Origin: Phragmites australis
Lineage: Eukaryota; Streptophyta; Magnoliopsida; Poales; Poaceae
Assembly (NCBI RefSeq): GCF_958298935.1
Contig: NC_084942.1
Span: forward strand, 2,239,501-2,303,500
Length of the DNA: 64,000 nucleotides
Direction: 5' to 3'
Made by a program: the position numbers and the translations under genes. This document shows, piece after piece, positions 1 to 10,880 of this stretch. How positions within the stretch are numbered: the first letter of the stretch is position 1; each line of letters begins with the position of its first letter. The notes beneath the pieces were generated by a model. It had not been told where the DNA came from. It did not search any database and saw nothing but the letters and a program-made list of their open reading frames with translations.

Positions 1-1000
1 ACGGTCCAACGGTGGTGGTGTCCACAGAGGAGGAGGATCCGGAGGAGTACGTCCCAATGCATGGCGGCATGGCGCCATCACGGCCTCCACAGAGTACACC
101 CAGCTTACTCCTCCAACGGACGATGATGCCACACACACCACTCTAGAGGACACCACCCTTCCTTCACCAACACCTACTGCTCCCTCCTCCGAGACGGCAG
201 TAATGGTTCCGGTGCCCTTCGATGCGAATATCACCGCCGCAATTAGATCTTCAGGATTCGTCGTGGTAGGACACTCCCTGAGCCATGGCAAACTACGACC
301 CCATTTCTTCTTTCCGCAACCTCGACCTCAACATGTCGGCTGGGGAAATGACTGAATCCAACGAACCCATTGCTGGACCACCCATGATGGACTCCTTCAC
401 CGCGGTCGGAATGGGATCTAGCCAAACCATGGACACCTCAGCATCCGGGTCCTCCTCCTTCGCGCCGACCTTCATCAACTCCAGCCTCGACATCGAGGAG
501 GAGCCCTCCGACATGTCCTCCACCTTGGCCTCCATCGATGCCACATCGTCCACCTTTGCCTTTAGCGCTGACGACGACATGATGGCGGCACGACGCGGCA
601 GTCTGACCTTTTACATTGACGTGACCACCTCTGACCTCCACGTCAACGCTGCTCCACCAGCACGTCGGCTCTGGCGCACGGTGATGGCGGCGGCCAACCG
701 TCGCCCGGGCCTCAGGTGCGGCTCGTGGAACCCGGAGGCCCTAGGCCTCCCCTACACTGGCAACTAACACGCACGACGTGAGCAGGCGGGGTAGAAAAGG
801 TGGGTTGCAGCAGCTGACGGTGGATGGGCTGCGGCGGCTGATGGTGGAATGGCAACGGAGGCCGAACGGGAGGGGGCGGATGCAAACCCTAACTGCTGCT
901 CCCTTCGTGTTTTATATGGCACACCCACCCCACTTGGCCAAAAGGCCGAAAAGGCCTCAGCCTAAGTTGACTTGGCCCATAGGCCAGTAAAGACCGAAGT
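1..1000 (+). other. GC-rich stretch with an unrecognised 160-codon ORF
   Basis: The first kilobase is GC-rich and holds one open frame at 285-767, starting at an ATG and rich in Ser, Met and Asp/Glu. I recognise no domain in it, and overlapping frames on the other strand are equally open, so coding is doubtful. Around 880-960 the minus strand has a core-promoter look: TATAAA complementary to 911-916, a telo-box-like TTAGGGTTT near 884-893, and GGCCCA/TGGGCC motifs near 970-985. No convincing minus-strand coding frame follows it. It may be a gene fragment or the inside of a transposon. A C-run lies at about 1010-1020. Confidence 0.25.
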
Positions 1001-1109
1001 GCAAAAGAACCCCCCCCCCCAGGTTTCTAACAAATAATTTACCTTGAAAATAATTATGATGCTAATGATGCATGATTAAGTTTAATCACGCGATTATAGA
1101 ATTTATGAC

Positions 1110-3016
1110 GTGACAGAAGTACTGTCAAAAAGGACAAAGCTTCCTGCAAGCTACCACGGAAACAAAAGAATCCCTCATCCAAAACAGTAAATGTAAATCA
1201 ACATCAAGTTGAATGATACCCAAGGCCTATGGATCCTATACATCCAATAGATGATCAACATCCACATCTCAGCTCAACCGTGTACAAAAATATTGATGCT
1301 AGGATATCGGAACACTCTGACTCTATCGTAATTGGAAATCACGATGAGTCAGAAAGGATAGATGAAATTTTCATCAATTATATTAATTCTAGATAATCAT
1401 TTGACCGAAAGACTACAATTGTTGACACTTAATTTTCTTCAAAGATTGCAAATGACCTTCACAATGGTCCAGATCCCAAGATTATGGCAGAGTGCCACAA
1501 AGCGCTCGGACTGGGCACAATGGAAGGATGCAATCCAAGCATAATTGTGCTCGCTCTCCAAAAGAGAGGTATTCACATCAATAATACCTACTCCTCGTAA
1601 CATCTTCCCTGTAGGATACAAGTGGGTTTTTATCCGCAAATAGAACAAAAACAACGAGGTGGTGAGATATAAAATGAGGCTTGTAGCATAAGGGTTCACG
1701 CAGAGACCCAGCATTGATTTCAATGAGATCTATTCTTCAGTAATGAATGGAATCACGTTCCGATGTCTAATTTCATTGACAGTTCAAAATAATCTATCTA
1801 TGTAGTTGATGGATGTAGTGACCGCATATCTATATGGGTCACTTGATTCAGACATATACATGAAGGTTCCCGATGGAATCAAAATTTTGAATCCAAATGC
1901 AAACTGCAACATGTATTGTGTAAAGCTTAAAAAGTTACTATATGGAGTAAAGCAGTCGAGAAGAATGTGGTACAACCGACTAAAAGAGTTCCTTCTAAAA
2001 AAGGGTACTCCAACAATGATGTTTTTCCATGTGTTTTCATAAAGAAGTACTCAACGGGATTTTGCATAATCTCTATATATGTCGTTGATCTGAATATCAT
2101 TAGAAATACAGTAGATATAGATGAAGCGTGCAATCATCTAAAGATGGAATTTGAAATGAAGATTTTAGGTAAAACCAAATTTTGCTTGGGTATACAACTC
2201 GAGCATCTTCCTTCAAGTATTCTAATACACCAAGCCGTATATACCCAGAAAATATTAGAAAAAATCAATATAGACAAGTCATATCCATCCAAGACTCTCA
2301 TGGTTGTTCGATCTCTTGATATGGAGAAAGATTCATTTAGACCACGGGAGGAAGGAGAAGAGATACTAGGACCCGAGGTTCCTTATCTCAGTGCTATTGG
2401 AGCGTTTATGTATCTTGCAAATTATATCAGATCTGATATCGCATTTGCAGTGAACTTACTAGCTAGACATAGCGCTGCTACAACTAAACGCCATTAGGTA
2501 GGAGTCAAAAATATCTTCCGATATAAATCTTGGTATTTTCTTTCAAAGAAAATAAGATATAAATATTGGATACACTGACACTGGCTACTTATTATATCCC
2601 CGTAATGCCAGATCATAGACATGCTTCATGTTCTTACACTGTGGAACAACCATTAAATGGAAGTCTTCAAAATAAACTCTAGCGGAATGATAAACCACAT
2701 ACAACAATCATGTGGTATTAGTTCAATTGAATCACCAATAATTATCTATGAAGATAATTCTGTATGCATCGCTCAAATGCAAACATGTTACATAAAGAAC
2801 AATATAACCAAACATATTGCCCCTAAATTGTTCTATCCTCATGAATTGCAAAATAATAGGGAGATATAAATCTTACAAACTAAATCATGTGATAATCTCG
2901 CTGATTTATTCACTAAGTCCTTACCAACTTCCGCATTCCAAAAATGTATTCACGGAATTAGTATGCGACGACTACGAGATTTGCGAGGTCCAGTGGGAGT
3001 TGATCCCTAGATAATA
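1110..3016 (+). mobile_element. Decayed Ty1/copia retrotransposon, pol remnant
   Basis: Conceptual translation on the plus strand follows the copia pol order: the end of integrase and the spacer, then reverse transcriptase with WKDAIQA, KWVFIRK, MDVVTAYLYGSLD and LLYGVKQS, the catalytic box as YVVD where YVDD is expected, LGKTKFCLG, and PYLSAIGAFMYLA. RNase H follows with EDNSVCIAQM, LADLFTKSLP and MRRLRDLRGPVGVDP just before the LTR. The reading frame is broken by several in-frame stops (for example after KWVFIRK and before MDVV), a frameshift near 2025-2030, and a deletion between about 2520 and 2650 that removes much of RNase H. Integrase and gag are missing upstream and no 5' LTR is seen. 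The element is dead. Confidence 0.88.
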
Positions 3017-3019
3017 CCA

Positions 3020-3657
3020 TGTTCATATTATATTACGCTCTTTTCCTTTATGAATTTTTTCTATATAATTTCTCATATAAGGTTTTTAATGAGGTAATAT
3101 CTATCTTATTCCTTCTATTTTCTTAAGTGATTTTTTGGAGGTTTTAATATAATTCATAGATCATAATTATTGTCTCTAAACTCACCAATGAGTTTTTTAC
3201 TTTCTAAGTTTCTCATATGAGTTTACAACGAGGCAATAACCAATATATATCATATCATTTTCTCCTTATATTTTTTGCATTGATGTTTAAAAGAGTTTTA
3301 ATGACATATCAACATATTATTCCTTCTCATATTTTCCCATAGGATTTTGGAGAAGTTTCAACAAGAAGTTTCCAAATAGTATAATTGATCAAGAGGAATT
3401 TTGTGAAACGACATCTTTTAGATAAGATTAATATATGATCAATTAATCAAATAACTGTCATTAACCGTTAATCTCTATAATTGGTAGTTACACATGAAAG
3501 GTCACCCGTTGGGAGCAACCAACTTCCCAATGCATGCCTGGCCGCCCTTTCACGCTCTCTCTCTGTATATATTATGTATGTAATGACTGTTTCAGAGATT
3601 AATATAAGTATTAATTCCCTACTCTCTCTCCCTACTTTCTACATCTACTTACAATAC
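3020..3657 (+). mobile_element. Probable 3' LTR of the copia element
   Basis: AT-rich DNA directly follows the end of the pol remnant. It opens with TGTTCATATT and a natural end is the ACA at 3655-3657, giving about 640 bp. It contains four to five degenerate copies of a motif like TTCTCATATAAGGTTTTTAATGAGG, spaced about 70-100 bp apart, as in other grass copia LTRs. A CT-rich tract followed by TATATATTATG near 3551-3575 may be the LTR promoter. The boundary is inferred from the TG...CA ends because the 5' LTR is absent. Confidence 0.6.
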
Positions 3658-4280
3658 ATGAAATGAATATGCACGTCCGACTGTTCATTGCTCCTTGCCG
3701 AGCCAGGTAGCGCTGGCCTGTAGCTTTTTAACTTTTTGTTCAACCCAAAACTCACTCTATACAATTAAATCTAATGCTTTTCTATCTAATTGCTAATTCA
3801 TTTTCTTATTAGATTTGGAGTACAAATGAACCAGGGTGAACCAACTACCCATTGGTATTCACTCGCATCGCTATAGCAGTGAATCAGTGATGGTGCGGAA
3901 ATGAACAGGGTAGAGCTGTAAGGTGCTCATAACAGCTGAGCGCAGAAAGCAAACAACCTTGGATAAATTTGGCAAGGTGCAGACTACGGAGCGGCCACAA
4001 ATAAGTTTGATATCAGAAGATGACTAGATACATTTTTCATGAGCTGACAGATCAAATAAACATACCGCAACATTTTCTGGTTACCATTAACATCACTGTA
4101 TATTCCACTCAAATACAATCAACGACCGTCAGTTATCTTTTAAGGTATGTCAGATGGGCAAAGCAGCAACATAGCTAAAATACTCAGAATTAAAACTTCG
4201 CTAAAAAAAACACTCTTCGAAAAGAACCACAACTGGCATGGTACGCTTATAGCTTGGTCTGAACTCTGAAGTACACGGCT
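3658..4280. other. Intergenic, 3' flank of the CML49-like gene
   Basis: No coding potential is seen. The proximal part (about 4000-4280) should hold the 3' UTR and poly(A) region of the minus-strand calcium-binding gene. The remainder is unremarkable AT-rich DNA. Confidence 0.5.
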
Positions 4281-6967
4281 TTAGGCAATGAGGAAAGGGA
4301 GTACGGTCAACATGAAAGCCTCATAAGTGAAAGTTGCTGATCCAGAGAATGCAGTGTCCTTTTCCTTGAACTTCTCGGTCAGGCCCTGCAAAAGTAGTTC
4401 AAAGAAATGAGCACAGATGTGATCAGAAATGCATATCTGAGATAAGATACAGAGAAGTTTGGTGAGACTGTTTGTGTTTGCACTCGCTTGGTATGGTGGA
4501 GGCATTACCTTAACAGTGAGGCAACATCTGCAGAGGTAAAAAAGAAAACACAGTTAGAATTGTGGTACTGGACAAACTGAAAGCAAATAGAACATATCCA
4601 GTTTTTATCAGTATTAACTGTCACAATAGTCTTGCATCAGAAAACATGGCTGAAACTTAGGAGGCCAGTTGATGAACAAACCAGTTTCTAGTTTGATCTT
4701 TCACAAGTTAAGAAAAGTTTTTGTTTCAAAATATAGAACAACTTGTTTCACCAATTATGGTCAATGGCATAGGCAGATATCAGCGAGTTACAAATTGTTA
4801 AAAAATGAGGACAAGCGCTTCGCCAAATCTTGTGTAGAAATTCTAAGAAACTACAGCCATTTGATCTGAATAAGATTCTTAAGGTTGAACACGGTACAAC
4901 ACATGTAAATTCATTGGGCAATAATGAGCCTACTTAAATTGAAGGAAGGTTCTTACTCAATGAAGTTATCATATTCAATCGCTCTGCTCTTGCCCCCAGT
5001 CTTGTCAAATTTAGACACAAGCAGGTCTAGCACGGTTGGAGAAACAGAATATCCCAGACTGAGAAGAGCATCACGCAGTTCTGATGCATCAATCTTACCA
5101 CTACGATCACGGTCAAACCTCTCAAATATTGCCTGAACAATATGGCGAAACATTAAAAAGCAATGCTAACTGGGAAACATTACTTCATTAAATTAGCTGA
5201 TTGCCTTGCTTGCATAAAAGTAAAGGGGAAAAGGAACATTAAGTTGCAGGTCATCATTAAATTAGCTGATTGCCTTGCTTGCATAAAAGTGAAGGGGAAA
5301 ATGAACATTAAGTTGCAGGTCATCTTACTCTCCAATTCTGAAGACTGTAAAACACAGAAGTAAATTCCTTGGGCCCTGAAAGGATGAAAAAGAAAGAAAA
5401 AAGATATGAGATACTTAGAGAAAGGGAAGGTACATGAGATAAAAGGGAAATGGTGAACCTAATATAGGCATATTTCATACATGTCAAATAAAGAAAGAAA
5501 AAAACACAACTTAGCACTGGTCTTTTGAGTTGAGACTAATTGTGAGATTCACAATTCATGACTTAAATCTCTGTATTGCATAACAAAAGGAAACAAAAAA
5601 TATATATGAAAACCATCCAAAAATGATTAACATTGTGAAGACCTTGTTAGTACTTTCAACTTAAAAAGAATCTCTACCAGACTGAATCCAACACTAAGAA
5701 CTCCAGCAAATATGAATGTCCATATGGCACCAAATTACCATTATTAAACTGAAACTACCTGTTCAGTGTTACAGAGCGACATGGCCAGGAGCACCACTTA
5801 ATGCACTACAAAGAAGTTCCATGGTTTCAATAAGCTAACAGGAACTTCATGTTACTTGGTGCTGTATCTATAGTGCATGAGACCTAGTCTGGACTGGAAA
5901 ATAATACTGCAGGACCAACTCAAGTCATCTACACTCTACGCCTCTACAATATCATTTTTCATGTAAAGAAATGAATCTACTTGATCAAGTCAATATTTGG
6001 CCACTCGATCCAAGTCTAAAAGGAAAGTGGACTCTTCACTTATTTAAAAAAACGATCAAATTGCCACTACAGACCACAGACAAGACCACTCTGCGTGCCT
6101 GTCACTGCCTGTTAGCATTCTAAAAAAATTCTAAACCCATCGAGCTGAACTAGGTCATTCGGCAGATGGCGGAAGTCCTCCGTTTCCCAATCCAAAGTCA
6201 AAATACCTTGGGCAGCTTGGCAAATCCGGAAACTTGCACGTGCTGCCCTGAGTGCACCACGCAACACCTAAACCACAGCACCGCTGACCAGCATGACGAG
6301 CAAATAGCCACCCACAAGCTACCACACCGCGCCGCGCCAAGCCGCACCCTAGAGCGAACAATGGCAGGACGAAAGAGGGGAAGAGCATGATGAAATTACC
6401 GATCTTGCGGACGTTGGTGTTGGTGAAGAGGTACATGAGGAGGTGGACGGTGCGGAGGCTGAAGCTCTGGTTGTACCCGGACAGCGCGGACTGCAGCTCC
6501 TTGTCGTCGATCATCCCGCTCCCGTCGCGGTCCGCCGCCTGGAAGCACGCCACCACGTTGGGGTCCGTCCCGGGGGGGAACGCCGACGGCACCAGCGCCG
6601 CGAACGGGCTCCCGTACCCGCCCGCTGCCCCGTACGGCGCCGACGAGGGAGGCGGGGCCCCGTAGGGTGCGGCCGAGGGCGGCGGAGCCCCGTACGGCGA
6701 CGACGAGGGCGGCGGGGCGCCGTAGGGCGCGCTGTACGACTGGCCGGCGGGCGGGGCCCCGTATCCGCCCCCGTAGGGGTGGGGCTGGGTTGAGGGCGGG
6801 GCACCGTAGTAAGGGGGCGCCGCCGAGGAGGTCTTGCCTTCCTTGGGGGGCTTCTCGCCGTAGGGCGGGGCGGAGGGGGCGGGGGAGGAGCCGTAGGGCG
6901 GTGGGGCCCCGTAGCCTCCGCCGCCGCCGTAGGGGTAGCCGGGGCCGGGGGGTGGGTAGCCGGCCAT
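4281..6967 (-). CDS. Penta-EF-hand calcium-binding protein, CML49/50-like
   Basis: A five-exon gene on the minus strand: 6967-6400, 5375-5329, 5132-4957, 4527-4509 and 4385-4281. All introns are GT-AG and the phases close to a 304-residue protein. Residues 1-130 are Pro/Gly/Tyr-rich, with YGAPPPSS-type repeats at about 82-113, as in plant PDCD6/ALG-2-like proteins. EF-hand loop 1 is at D146-E157 (DRDGSG start) and a second canonical loop is at D212-E223 (DRDRSG start). A weaker third hand has DKTGGK. The C-terminus ends FLIA. Family knowledge: these are cytosolic Ca2+ sensors that dimerise through the last EF-hand and bind partners in a Ca2+-dependent way. The start codon lies just downstream of a TATA box. 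The model is intact; exon 4 is only 19 nt, so automated callers may miss it. Confidence 0.95.
5186..5323. repeat. 69-bp tandem duplication in intron 2 of the CML49-like gene
   Basis: Two adjacent copies, 5186-5254 and 5255-5323, with a 69-bp period and only about two differences. The second copy ends next to the donor site of exon 2 (GTAAG complementary to 5324-5328), so the duplicated unit begins immediately inside the intron. The high identity suggests a recent event. Confidence 0.9.
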
Positions 6968-7100
6968 GGGGGTTTTCGGGTCGGGAGACGACGAGATCAG
7001 GAAGCGATGGCCTGCGCTTGGGGAATTGCTTCCGATGGGAAGGAATGGAGCAGGTGGGCGCAGCCGAGCAGAGGACGACGGAACGGGGCAGGGCAGGGCT

Positions 7101-7112
7101 TTATTATATATT
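7101..7112 (-). promoter_or_regulatory. TATA box of the CML49-like gene
   Basis: On the minus strand the sequence reads AATATATAATAAAG, about 135-145 bp upstream of the ATG at 6967. A TATA box here would place the transcription start near 7070-7080 and give a 5' leader of roughly 110 nt. Confidence 0.6.
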
Positions 7113-7935
7113 AGGATTCGTATCGTCTGGTCAGGCGTGCTACATTAACTCGCAGTTCGCATTTTCTCGTCCGTCGGATCGCTAATGGATGGGTAGGATT
7201 TCAGTGGTACAGTATTACTACAGTACCCACAAATTACTGTGCCACCTCTGACTGGATTCATGTCCTATTATATTACGATAATGATAGAGCAAGACTTCCG
7301 ATGCCGCTAAAAATACCGAGCTTGCTCATACGCTCACGCGTATACGTCTTCTCGGCTTCCAGCGAGTTTTGTCTTCCGTGCCCTTTACCCTTTTCGTATC
7401 ACGTGCACATCCTCATCGACCAGTTCTCAATTGTTTCTTTCTTCCGGAGCACACTGGCCAAGCTTGGCTTACTCAGTTTGCTCCTGCCCCCTCTCTCTCT
7501 CACTGCAGGGCCTCAAAGAAAGCTACGGAGCAGGAGATTATGGGGTGATGGTTTTATGCGTGAAGATGCCGGAGCTCCCTTCATATGATATTATTGAGCT
7601 AGGGCTGGTTGGATTTTGTGAGATCTAGAACTCCAACAAGGTGGTGCTTGCGGGCTGATGTTTCATATTGTGTGAAGATGTCGAAGCTCCTTTCATTTGA
7701 CTCTACAGTGGTCGAAGGTCTAAACTCATCGGTTGAAGCACAACAGATTTGTCACTATCATAAATAGAGTTTATTAGCTGAAGAGGAAATGGACGGTGAA
7801 AACCGTAACATGTGATTTTGGAAATGTTGTATTTTTTATGTTGTATCAACATATCTAAGATGTTATTATTAGTATTTTTTGATGTTGCAAATGTGATTTG
7901 AGATATTTTTTTCGGGGATGTGTTTGGAATGTTGC
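7113..7935. other. Intergenic DNA with degenerate TG-rich repeat
   Basis: No gene is seen. From about 7790 the plus strand carries loosely repeated units like GATGTTGCAAATGTGATTTGAG. The same pattern resumes after the solo LTR at 9208-9400, so the LTR landed inside an older low-complexity repeat. The parent element is not recognised. Confidence 0.45.
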
Positions 7936-9207
7936 TGTCGGAGAGTGAACTCCTGTCGCAGGGATCCCGAGAGACCCCTTTTTAGAGATTCGGCCGGAGG
8001 GATGATCCTGGAAAAGCTTGTGTGGGAAATAAGCGGGAACGGAAATAAATGCGATGGCTAGTGGGAGACGATCACCCTAATGCAAGGAAAAGTGGGTACG
8101 CTGGGTTTTAGACAGGTTCGGGCCGCACGGAGGCGTAACACCCTACTCCTGTATGAGCGCTATATTTATCTTTGAAGGGGATTCTTCAAGGAGGTATCTG
8201 GTTCTAAGGGGAGAACTGTTTACAAAGAGCTTGAGGCTCTTATGTTCTAGCTTAACTTGAGCTGGTTCGAGTGTCTGTCGATCTATCTTTGGCCTGGTTC
8301 GCCGGAGATTGTTGGTTGTCTGGTCTCTTGGTCGTCTTGTGGTCGGGGGCTGTTGCTCTCTCCTTTTTTAGTGTTCTCCATCCTTTCCTTTTATAGGCGC
8401 GCTGACCTCAACATATCCTGAATGGGAAAGAGGGGACGCGAATGCCAAGGTGCCACGGAGAAAGGCGTAATCATTTCATCTTGGCGAAGTGACAGGGGCG
8501 GTGGAGAAATGCGGCGCGCATTCGACCACCAGCCGCTGCGGAAGCCTCGGGGCGCCATAAAAGGGGCCCACCGGGCAGCCTCAGAGGTGCCCGGTGCGCC
8601 CACCCTGTCTTGTTCTTCTGCCAGGGCAGGGTGGCAGGCGGAGCGCTTCGATTCTGGCAACGTTATCCCGAGGCACCTGGATGAAACGGGACGGGACCCG
8701 TGCATTTAATGGACCCACGACCCCCTGCCAGTGCATGGCAGGGTCTGACACTGGGGCGTGGGCAGCTGAGAATGTCAGGATGTCAGGATGTCAGACCGCG
8801 CGTGCCTATTAAATGCGGCATTGGGCCTTTGACTGGATGACACCCTGACGACGGGACCCTTCGGGTCGTTGAATGATCTTGCGCGAACCTTCGGGGAACC
8901 GAGTCCTCGGGGGCTGCCACGTGCAGCCCCGAGCACTCTCTCCCGAGCACTTCGGTGGGACCTTCGGGGCACCGAGTCCTCGGGGGCTGCCACGTGCAGC
9001 CCCGAGCACTCTCTCCCGAGCACTTCCTTCTTGGTATTTGGGCTCTGCGGATCATCGGGGAACTAGGGTGCTCGGGAACCAGAGGCGGCGGCCCTGAGCA
9101 CCTTCTCCCGGGACTTAGCTTCTACTTACCTTGCAGGGTGGTGACATGTGGTGGATGGCCGGCCTGGCCTCGGGACTTAGGGACCCCTGGTTCTAAATAC
9201 ACCGACA
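7936..9207. mobile_element. Solo LTR with 5-bp target duplication
   Basis: A 1,272-bp element begins TGTCGG and ends CCGACA, and is bordered on both sides by the perfect 5-bp duplication GTTGC (7931-7935 and 9208-9212). No internal retrotransposon sequence is present. The interior includes CCCTACTCCTGT at about 8140, a phrase common in grass gypsy-type LTRs. This is the signature of an LTR retrotransposon reduced to a solo LTR by recombination between its two LTRs. Many short open frames inside it are chance products of high GC. Confidence 0.92.
8888..9033. repeat. Two 73-bp tandem units with CACGTG-centred inverted repeat
   Basis: Within the solo LTR, two near-identical 73-bp units run 8888-8960 and 8961-9033. 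Each contains GGGGCTG and CAGCCCC arms around a central CACGTG. A third, diverged partial unit follows at about 9067-9110. Such arrays in LTRs often lie in the enhancer region; a regulatory role here is inference. Confidence 0.85.
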
Positions 9208-9212
9208 GTTGC

Positions 9213-10880
9213 AACTGATGATTTCGAATGTTGTAATATGTGATTAAGGATGCTACAACAAATAATTGGAGATATTGCTATATGTAATTTGGTTGTACTA
9301 ATGTTGCATTAAGTGTATTGGGACGTTGTAATATGTGTTTTGAGATATTGCCATAGCTTTTGGATGTTGCAGTTGTTTAGGATGACTGATGTTGTATTTA
9401 GAGATGAGAAACTTGATTTTATAGATTATGATCTTTTTGATGTTATTTTTTAGTGAGATTAGTTAAGGAGTCGATCTCATTTAAGATTTACTACATGAGT
9501 TCAAAGTCGAGTGACCTCATGAGGTTTCACGTGAAAATATTACGTAAAATATGGAGTGATGTTGCGGTGAATTTTTTTTCTGAAATCAGATACATACAAC
9601 GAGCTATTTTGATTCATATTTTTTAATATTATAAATATTGACTTTTAATGATGCAGATGTTATTTTTCCACATTGCAACCAACTGTTAGAGCTTCCGATA
9701 AATCGGACGGCAGATCGCTGGCAGCATCCTTTTTTTTTACACCTCTCGACTGGGTACAAATGTAGCATCTGTTCATACATGCATACACACAACAACACAC
9801 ACCACCTCACACACTCAACACATACACACAGACCTACATCTATACGAAGCAAAGCGTCCTTCTAGGAATCGACGAAACCAGCTGGTTCCGTAGGTGACGG
9901 ACACATCACGATCCCCTTTTAGCTTCACACACAAGAGGTAGATCTGAAAATAAACGAAAAAACATGGTGCAAACTCGCGTCGAGGCTCGGGCAGCATCCT
10001 TATTATTATGACCGAAAGCGGGTTGGAAATTGGAGCGTGTCTGTCAACGGCTCGGAGGCGGCATGCGGAGCCCATCTTGATGAATTGACAACTGCAAACA
10101 ACACAAGCCCACCCAGCACCGGAATAGAACCTTTTTATTTTAATATTTTCTAAGTAAAAAATTGTAAAAATATGCGTCGTTTTGGAATTTTGTAAATCTA
10201 GATAGGTTCTTATAGCCATTCCGACGGGCAATGGGTTTAAAAATCCAAAACATTTCACGTTCCAATGCTTTGAAATTCAAACACTATCAAATTAGTCATG
10301 AAAAATTCAAAAAAATATAAAGTAGAATATGCTATCATCTAGCCCATAAAAATTTTCAAACAAAAGCTTGACCTTTACAATGAGAAAAAAGATAAATTTT
10401 GGAGTTTATCTTTTTTTTCTCATTATACAAGTTTTTATGCTGAATTTTTTTGAATAACTATATTATAGCATCCTCTACACCACCAATTCTTTTCAGAATT
10501 TTGTATGACTATTTTGATAGTGTTTTGTGATAATATTTTAAAAATTTAAGAGTATTGATACATGGTATTCTTTATTTTAAACCTGTCGCTGGTTGAAAAG
10601 ACCACGAGAACCTAGATTTGCAAAATTGAAAAATAGTTATATAATTTTTCAATTTTTATTTTAAAAATATAAAAAATCAAAAAAAAAATCCTGGAATAGT
10701 AGTGTTGCAGCTGTGCCTGTGCATGACACACGACAGCACGAGATGGCGCCACCGTGCCAGGGGCTGCCAACGACCACACATCTGACATGTCGTTCCTGCG
10801 CTCCAATTTGGGAAGCTCACCAGTCACCACATCCTTCGGTGAGAGCACGGTGTGCGTAGCCGATAAGCCCACGGCCCGGA
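9213..10880. other. Intergenic, AT-rich, with an AC-rich simple tract
   Basis: No coding potential is supported. The TG-rich degenerate repeat continues to about 9400. An AC-rich tract (CACACA/ACACAC with breaks) lies at 9776-9836. A stretch at 10380-10440 is AT-rich with short inverted homopurine/homopyrimidine segments. The last 150 bp should include the promoter and leader of the following gene, but I see no clear TATA box. Confidence 0.5.

Noticed and set aside
285..767. 160-codon open frame near the window start
   Set aside because: No recognisable domain; overlapping frames on both strands are equally open in this GC-rich DNA. Kept only as part of a low-confidence region.
6443..7185. 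Open frames on the plus strand opposite the CML49-like first exon
   Set aside because: They are Arg/Gly-rich shadows of the Pro/Gly-rich minus-strand exon and have no independent support.
8391..9218. Several overlapping open frames on both strands
   Set aside because: They fall inside the solo LTR and repeat with its 73-bp units; no domain is present.
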